In this document: in pieces, positions 6,639 through 9,924 of the stretch
Position numbering within the stretch: position 1 is the first letter of the stretch
Layout: every line of letters begins with the position of its first letter
Assembly (NCBI GenBank): GCA_003509545.1
Contig: DOLC01000122.1
Span: 1 to 9,924 of the forward strand
DNA from: Peptococcaceae bacterium
GTDB lineage: Bacteria > Bacillota > DSM-521 > Neomoorellales > Neomoorellaceae
Length of the DNA: 9,924 bases
Reading direction: 5' to 3'
Position numbers and translations under genes: made by a program
The notes under the pieces: model-generated
Told to the model about the DNA's origin: nothing
Databases searched by the model: none
What the model saw: only the letters and a program-made list of their open reading frames with translations

Positions 6639-7452
6639 GTTCGAACATACCATCTTCGCCTTGCCCTTTGCGTACCTGGGCGCCTTCCTCGCTGCCGGAG
6701 GAATGCCGACGGGGCACCAGATGTTCTGGATCACCGTGGCCATGGTAGGAGCCCGCACCGCGGCCATGTCTCTAAACCGCCTCATAGACCGGCACATCGA
6801 CGCCTTGAATCCCCGCACTGCAGACCGTGCCCTGCCCCGGGGCATCCTTTCCGTCTTTGAGGTCTGGCTTTACACCTTGCTCTCCCTGGGGCTCCTGGTG
6901 CTGGCCGCTTTTCAACTCAACGAGCTATGTCTACGCCTGCTCCCCCCGGCCGTATTTGTCCTGGTAATTTACTCCTATACCAAACGCTGGACCTGGGCAT
7001 GCCACCTGGTACTTGGTCTGGCCCTCAGCCTGGCTCCCATGGGGGCGTGGGTGGCTGTGCGGGCGAGCCTGGATATCCCGGCCGTCGTCCTGGGCCTGGG
7101 GATGGGTCTCTGGGTGGCCGGCTTCGACATTATCTATGCCTGCCAGGACTACGATTTCGACCGGCAATACGGCATCCATTCCATACCAGCGCGCTTCGGC
7201 AAGGGCAAAGCCCTGTGGGTAGCCCGGGCCTTCCACTGCCTGGCGGTGCTCTGCCTGGCCCTGGTTGGCGTTCTCCTTCAACTGGGAACCTTATACTTCG
7301 CCGGCGTGATAGCGGCAGCGGTGATTCTGGTGTATGAACACCGGCTGGTATCCCCCGACGACCTCTCCCGCATTAACATTGCCTTTTTTCAGATGAACGG
7401 CTATCTCAGCACCCTTATGTTTACCTTTACGTTACTGGAGGTACTTTTATAA
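6583..7452 (+). CDS. UbiA-family prenyltransferase (MqnP-like)
   Basis: Polytopic membrane enzyme that joins a polyprenyl chain to an aromatic acid. Both Asp-rich metal/diphosphate motifs are present: NRLIDRHID (65-73) followed by PRTADRALPRG, and QDYDFDRQYGIHSIPARFG (188-206). About eight hydrophobic segments span the 289 residues, normal for the family. The N-terminal FLEMIKFEHTIFALPFAYLG is typical of the group annotated as 4-hydroxybenzoate polyprenyltransferase, which in futalosine organisms carries out MqnP's step. The start ATG 6583 has AGGAGGTGGGAGG just upstream and lies 56 bases inside the UbiD-family gene. An internal ATG at 6631 has no good ribosome site and would remove the conserved FLEM segment, so the long overlap is probably real. 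MenA-type prenyltransferases share the fold but are less similar in these motifs; the UbiD neighbour supports a carboxylated substrate. Confidence 0.93.
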   Translation: MGFPGVFYRKLNIFLEMIKFEHTIFALPFAYLGAFLAAGGMPTGHQMFWITVAMVGARTAAMSLNRLIDRHIDALNPRTADRALPRGILSVFEVWLYTLLSLGLLVLAAFQLNELCLRLLPPAVFVLVIYSYTKRWTWACHLVLGLALSLAPMGAWVAVRASLDIPAVVLGLGMGLWVAGFDIIYACQDYDFDRQYGIHSIPARFGKGKALWVARAFHCLAVLCLALVGVLLQLGTLYFAGVIAAAVILVYEHRLVSPDDLSRINIAFFQMNGYLSTLMFTFTLLEVLL

Positions 7453-7457
7453 AACCT

Positions 7458-7477
7458 TCGGCGAGGCGGTGAATAAC
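7458..7477 (+). promoter_or_regulatory. Ribosome-binding block, copy 1 (before E1-like gene)
   Basis: TCGGCGAGGCG (7458-7468) continues as GTGAATAAC into the GTG start at 7478. GAGGCGGTGA (7463-7472) differs by one base from the strong site GAGGAGGTGA, so it decides the start at 7478 over the in-frame GTG at 7469, which lies inside it. The same 11 bases recur at 8281-8291. Confidence 0.55.
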
Positions 7478-8278
7478 GTGACGGAACTGACCAATGTCGA
7501 AATCGAACGCTACAGCCGGCAGATCATCCTGTCCAATGTAGGAGGGCGGGGGCAAAAAAGGCTTAAAGAAAGCCGGGTTCTGGTGGTAGGGGCCGGAGGC
7601 CTCGGGTCCCCGGTAGCCTATTACCTGGCCGCCGCCGGGATCGGCACCCTTGGCATCGTGGACAGCGATGCCGTGGAACTGTCCAACCTCCAGCGCCAGA
7701 TCCTCCACTCCACCGAAAGGCTGGGGAAATCCAAGGCCGAGTCGGCCCGCCAGACCCTTCTGGCCTTAAACCCTCACATTACCGTCAACACGTATCCCGT
7801 ACGCCTAACCAAAGACAACATCCTCTCTATCATCGAGGACTATCATGTGGTGGTCGGCGGGGTGGACAATTTCCCCACCCGGTATCTCCTTAACGATGCC
7901 TGCATAATGGCCAGCAAGCCCCTGGTGGAAGGCGGGGTACTCCAATGGGACGGCCTGGTCATGACCATCAAGCCCGGAGAAGGGCCCTGCTACCGCTGCA
8001 TTTTCCCCGACCCGCCGCCCCTCGGGGCCGTGCCTTCCTGCCAGGAAGCAGGGATCATAGGTGTGATACCCGGAGTCATTGGCGTCATCCAGGCCACCGA
8101 AGTGATTAAGCTCTTGTTGGGCATAGGGAGGACCCTCACCGGCCGCCTCCTGTTATACGACGCTTTGGAGATGCACTTCCGTGAAGTGGCGGCGGAGCGT
8201 AATACAGAATGCCCCGTATGTGGAGACAACCCCCGTATTCGGGAACTGGAAGATTACACCTTCGCCTGCGAAGGATGA
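7478..8278 (+). CDS. E1-like ThiF/MoeB/HesA-family adenylyltransferase
   Basis: Enzymes of this family adenylate the C-terminal glycine of a ubiquitin-like sulfur carrier (MoaD, ThiS or similar). Numbering from GTG 7478 (266 residues): nucleotide loop VVGAGGLGSPVAYYLAAAGIG starting near 36, arginine-finger region LSNLQRQILH (68-77), catalytic aspartate in GGVDNFPTRYLLND (D130), a zinc site from CYRC (171-174) and CPVC (245-248), and a cysteine in PSCQEAGIIG (C188) where ThiF has its active cysteine. The start was moved from GTG 7469 because the ribosome site overlaps it and MTELTNVEIERYSRQIIL is the usual MoeB N-terminus. No rhodanese domain is attached and no MoaD/ThiS gene lies in the window, so the partner is unknown. 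MoeB, ThiF and HesA cannot be told apart here. It follows the UbiA-family gene by 25 bases. Confidence 0.88.
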   Translation: MTELTNVEIERYSRQIILSNVGGRGQKRLKESRVLVVGAGGLGSPVAYYLAAAGIGTLGIVDSDAVELSNLQRQILHSTERLGKSKAESARQTLLALNPHITVNTYPVRLTKDNILSIIEDYHVVVGGVDNFPTRYLLNDACIMASKPLVEGGVLQWDGLVMTIKPGEGPCYRCIFPDPPPLGAVPSCQEAGIIGVIPGVIGVIQATEVIKLLLGIGRTLTGRLLLYDALEMHFREVAAERNTECPVCGDNPRIRELEDYTFACEG

Positions 8279-8280
8279 AG

Positions 8281-8298
8281 TCGGCGAGGCGACCTACC
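8281..8298 (+). promoter_or_regulatory. Ribosome-binding block, copy 2 (before M20 gene)
   Basis: TCGGCGAGGCG (8281-8291) is identical to the block at 7458-7468 and lies seven bases before GTG 8299. This favours GTG 8299 as the start over ATG 8275, which overlaps the preceding stop as ATGA but has GAAGG jammed directly against it. The site itself is weak (GAGGCGA). Confidence 0.4.
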
Positions 8299-9486
8299 GT
8301 GAAACACCTGTATTACCAAACGGCGCAGAATATGGCCTCCCAAATAGTGTCATGGCGCAGGCACTTTCACCGGCACCCCGAACTCAGTTTTCAGGAAAGG
8401 GAAACGGCCCGCAAAATAAGCCAACTGCTGGAATCCCTGGGCCTAGAAGTAAAGACGGGTGTAGCGGGATACGGCGTGGTGGGGCTCCTCCGGGGCCGGA
8501 AAAACGACCGGGCAGTCGCCCTGCGGGCCGACATGGACGCCCTTCCCCTCCAGGAAGCCACGGGAAGGGAATTTGCCTCCGCCAACCCGGGCGTCATGCA
8601 TGCCTGTGGCCACGACGCCCACATGGCCATGGTGCTGGGAGCGGCGGCCATCCTGGCCCAAGAGCGGGACCGATTACCCGGTGCCGTTAAGTTTATCTTC
8701 CAGCCCGGAGAAGAAAAACCTCCCGGCGGAGCCCAAAGGATGATCGAGGCGGGAGTGTTAGATGACCTCCCGGTCAAGGCCCTTTACGGCCTCCACGTAC
8801 ACAACCAGTTTCCGGTGGGAACGGTGGCCGTCAAAGAAGGTCCGGTTATGGCAGCCGTGGATAACTTCACTTTAAGGATTAAGGGGCGGGCCGGCCACGG
8901 TGCCTCACCGCACCAGGGCATCGATGCCGTAGTGGTGGCCTGTGAAGTGGTCCTGGCCCTGCAAACGATTATCTCCCGCTCTTCCGACCCCCTCCAGCCC
9001 GCCGTCTTAACCGTGGGTACTATAAAAGGTGGGGAGAAAGAGAACATAATCGCCGCCGAAGTGGAACTAACCGGTACCGTAAGAACCCTGGATGCTGCCT
9101 TGCGTTCTAGTATCAAGGAAAGGTTCAGGCAGGTGGTAGCGGGCGTCACTTCCGCCCACGGGGCCGCTTTCGACCTCGACTATTTGCAGGCCTACCCGGT
9201 GCTGTATAACGACGAGCGGCTCCTGGGTATCTTACGCTCCCTGGACCTCCAGGCCCTGGGAATAGGCGAGATGGCCCGGTTTCCGGCGCCTTCCATGGGT
9301 GGGGAGGATTTTGCCTGGTATGCCCAAAGGGTTCCGGCCTTGTACATTTTCTTGGGCACCCGACCTTCTTCCGGGGAGGCTTACAACTGGCACCACCCCT
9401 CCTTCGACATCGACGAAAGCGCCCTGCCCATAGGCGCCGCCCTGCTGGCCGCTCTAGCCGTAGAAACCCTTAAGCTAGATCCATAA
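8299..9486 (+). CDS. M20-family metallo-amidohydrolase/peptidase
   Basis: A member of the M20D group (IAA-amino-acid hydrolase, N-acetyl-diaminopimelate deacetylase, hippurate hydrolase, carboxypeptidase), which hydrolyses N-acyl amino acids or short amides in the cytosol with a dinuclear metal site. From GTG 8299 it has 395 residues, the usual length. Motifs: HRHPELSFQE (24-33), RADMDALP (76-83), metal ligands in HACGHDAHMAM (C103, H105), the EE pair in FQPGEEKPPGG (E138, E139), H166 in YGLHVHNQFPVG, the dimerisation-domain GRAGHGASPHQGIDAV (196-211), and the C-terminal metal histidine in YNWHHPSFDIDE (362-373). All key residues are present. ATG 8275, overlapping the previous stop, would add eight residues and remains possible. 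It is the last gene of the operon. Its substrate, and any link to quinone or sulfur-carrier chemistry, cannot be read from the sequence. Confidence 0.9.
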   Translation: MKHLYYQTAQNMASQIVSWRRHFHRHPELSFQERETARKISQLLESLGLEVKTGVAGYGVVGLLRGRKNDRAVALRADMDALPLQEATGREFASANPGVMHACGHDAHMAMVLGAAAILAQERDRLPGAVKFIFQPGEEKPPGGAQRMIEAGVLDDLPVKALYGLHVHNQFPVGTVAVKEGPVMAAVDNFTLRIKGRAGHGASPHQGIDAVVVACEVVLALQTIISRSSDPLQPAVLTVGTIKGGEKENIIAAEVELTGTVRTLDAALRSSIKERFRQVVAGVTSAHGAAFDLDYLQAYPVLYNDERLLGILRSLDLQALGIGEMARFPAPSMGGEDFAWYAQRVPALYIFLGTRPSSGEAYNWHHPSFDIDESALPIGAALLAALAVETLKLDP

Positions 9487-9487
9487 A

Positions 9488-9511
9488 AAAACCTTCCCGC
9501 AGGAAGGTTTT
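9488..9511. terminator. Bidirectional intrinsic terminator between convergent genes
   Basis: AAAACCTTCC (9488-9497), loop CGCA, GGAAGGTTTT (9502-9511): a perfect 10-bp stem starting two bases after the M20 stop. On the plus strand it ends in four T. On the minus strand the stem is followed by a longer T-run, because the plus strand has seven A at 9485-9491. It therefore serves the minus-strand gene at 9527-9637 at least as well. Confidence 0.9.
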
Positions 9512-9526
9512 GCCAATAAGCAAAGC

Positions 9527-9637
9527 TCAGTTTTCCTTTTTGGCAAAGGTGTCTTTTTGCCCGCATTCCGGGCACTTGCGCGGCTTGCAACGGGCTTCCT
9601 TTTCATAACCGCAACTGTTGCACTTCCAAAGGGCCAT
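9527..9637 (-). CDS. RCKP-type rubredoxin-like small protein (36 aa)
   Basis: A 36-residue protein reading MALWKCNSCGYEKEARCKP, then RKCPECGQKDTFAKKEN. Four cysteines in two pairs, CxxC (C6, C9) and CxxC (C22, C25), would bind one iron or zinc, as in rubredoxin knuckles. The EARCKP segment between them is the signature of the RCKP-type rubredoxin-like domain found in anaerobes. Such proteins are thought to be small redox or metal-binding partners, often near rubrerythrin; the precise role is unknown. The ATG (9635-9637) has GGGAGG seven bases upstream (9645-9650) and a near-consensus promoter. The frame is easily overlooked because of its size, and longer overlapping frames on the same strand lack any ribosome site. 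It is transcribed towards the menaquinone operon and shares its terminator. Confidence 0.9.
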   Translation of the reverse strand: MALWKCNSCGYEKEARCKPRKCPECGQKDTFAKKEN

Positions 9638-9672
9638 ATTGTCGCCTCCCTGTAAGACAAGTAGTTACTATT

Positions 9673-9701
9673 ATTTTAAGAATAGCGCAGACCTTCGTCA
9701 A
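9673..9701 (-). promoter_or_regulatory. Promoter of the RCKP rubredoxin-like gene
   Basis: On the minus strand, TTGACG (-35, complement of 9696-9701), a 17-base spacer and TAAAAT (-10, complement of 9673-9678), with one mismatch in each box. It lies about 36 bases before the ATG. This is an ideal housekeeping promoter, so the small gene is probably a monocistronic, well-expressed unit. Confidence 0.85.
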
Positions 9702-9873
9702 CGGTTTTTATACCTGGCGCATCCCCAGTTTTGATCCTGGCCTGCTTGGCTTCCGCTCGCAAAGGCCTCCCTCGCGGGCAGGACTTTTGCTTGGCTTAAA
9801 GGCTTAAGGCAGGCTTCCCGGCAGGATTTAAGCATCCGGCCTCAGTTGCCGGCCGCAAGGATACATGCCCTCG
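9702..9873. other. Terminal non-coding stretch
   Basis: These 172 bases between the RCKP promoter and the adapter hold no convincing gene on either strand. TGCTTGGCTT occurs twice (9743-9752 and 9788-9797), GGCAGGA-type words recur at 9777, 9808 and 9820, and GGCTTAA is doubled (9793-9807). An imperfect hairpin pairs GCAAAG (9759-9764) with CTTTTGC (9784-9790). A minus-strand gene entering from beyond the contig end could finish here, since several frames are open for 10-25 codons, but nothing is recognisable. Confidence 0.4.
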
Positions 9874-9924
9874 AGATCGGAAGAGCGTCGTGTAGGGAAA
9901 GAGTGTAGATCTCGGTGGTCGCCG
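9874..9924. other. Illumina TruSeq adapter sequence (artefact)
   Basis: The final 51 bases begin AGATCGGAAGAGCGTCGTGT and end CTCGGTGGTCGCCG. As far as I can recall the adapter, this matches base for base the reverse complement of the Illumina TruSeq universal (P5 side) adapter. It is untrimmed read-through at a contig end, not genomic DNA. The true sequence ends at about 9873. Confidence 0.98.

Noticed and set aside
9381..9660. Two minus-strand frames of 69 and 61 codons (9381-9590, 9475-9660) over the RCKP gene
   Set aside because: They run through the terminator and lack ribosome sites, whereas the 36-codon frame between 9527 and 9637 has conserved CxxC motifs and full expression signals.
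1..9924. CRISPR arrays, insertion sequences, integrases or phage/defence genes
   Set aside because: No spaced repeats, transposase motifs or terminal inverted repeats are seen; gene content is core metabolism throughout.

Overview
The window is G+C-rich bacterial DNA with compact operons, strong Shine-Dalgarno sites and frequent GTG and TTG starts. Together with C5-pathway haem synthesis, menaquinone genes of the UbiA/UbiD type and a tiny RCKP-type rubredoxin-like gene, this suggests an anaerobic Clostridia/Peptococcaceae-type Firmicute, possibly near Moorella or Thermanaeromonas. That placement is an inference from gene content, not a database result. The last 51 bases (9874-9924) are not genomic: they are the reverse complement of the Illumina TruSeq universal adapter, so the biological sequence ends at about 9873.

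Layout. (1) 35-1339 is hemL (glutamate-1-semialdehyde aminomutase). A 221-base non-coding stretch with several hairpins follows. (2) 1561-3501 encodes an FtsA/PilM-like actin-fold ATPase with a long C-terminal extension that I read as three tandem beta-grasp-like units. (3) 3549-3742 is a self-contained tRNA-Leu(CAG) unit with a sigma-A-type promoter, a type II tRNA with encoded CCA, and an intrinsic terminator. A possible 30-residue basic peptide gene lies just after it (3767-3859). (4) 3920-9511 looks like one operon: a TATAAT promoter, a QueT-family ECF S-component, MenG/UbiE methyltransferase, UbiD-family decarboxylase, UbiA-family prenyltransferase, a ThiF/MoeB-type E1-like enzyme and an M20 amidohydrolase, closed by a terminator at 9488-9511. 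(5) 9527-9637, minus strand, is a 36-residue four-cysteine RCKP rubredoxin-like protein with its own near-consensus promoter. It converges on the operon and shares its terminator.

How the genes fit together. UbiA (prenyl transfer), UbiD (decarboxylation) and MenG (C-methylation) are the late steps of menaquinone synthesis. A linked UbiA/UbiD pair with no menA or other men genes in view fits the futalosine route (MqnP/MqnL roles), but the early mqn genes are not in the window. The QueT-like transporter at the head, and the E1-like enzyme and M20 hydrolase at the tail, have no established role in this pathway and are the most open functional question here. The other candidate for novelty is the beta-grasp-like tail on the FtsA-like protein.
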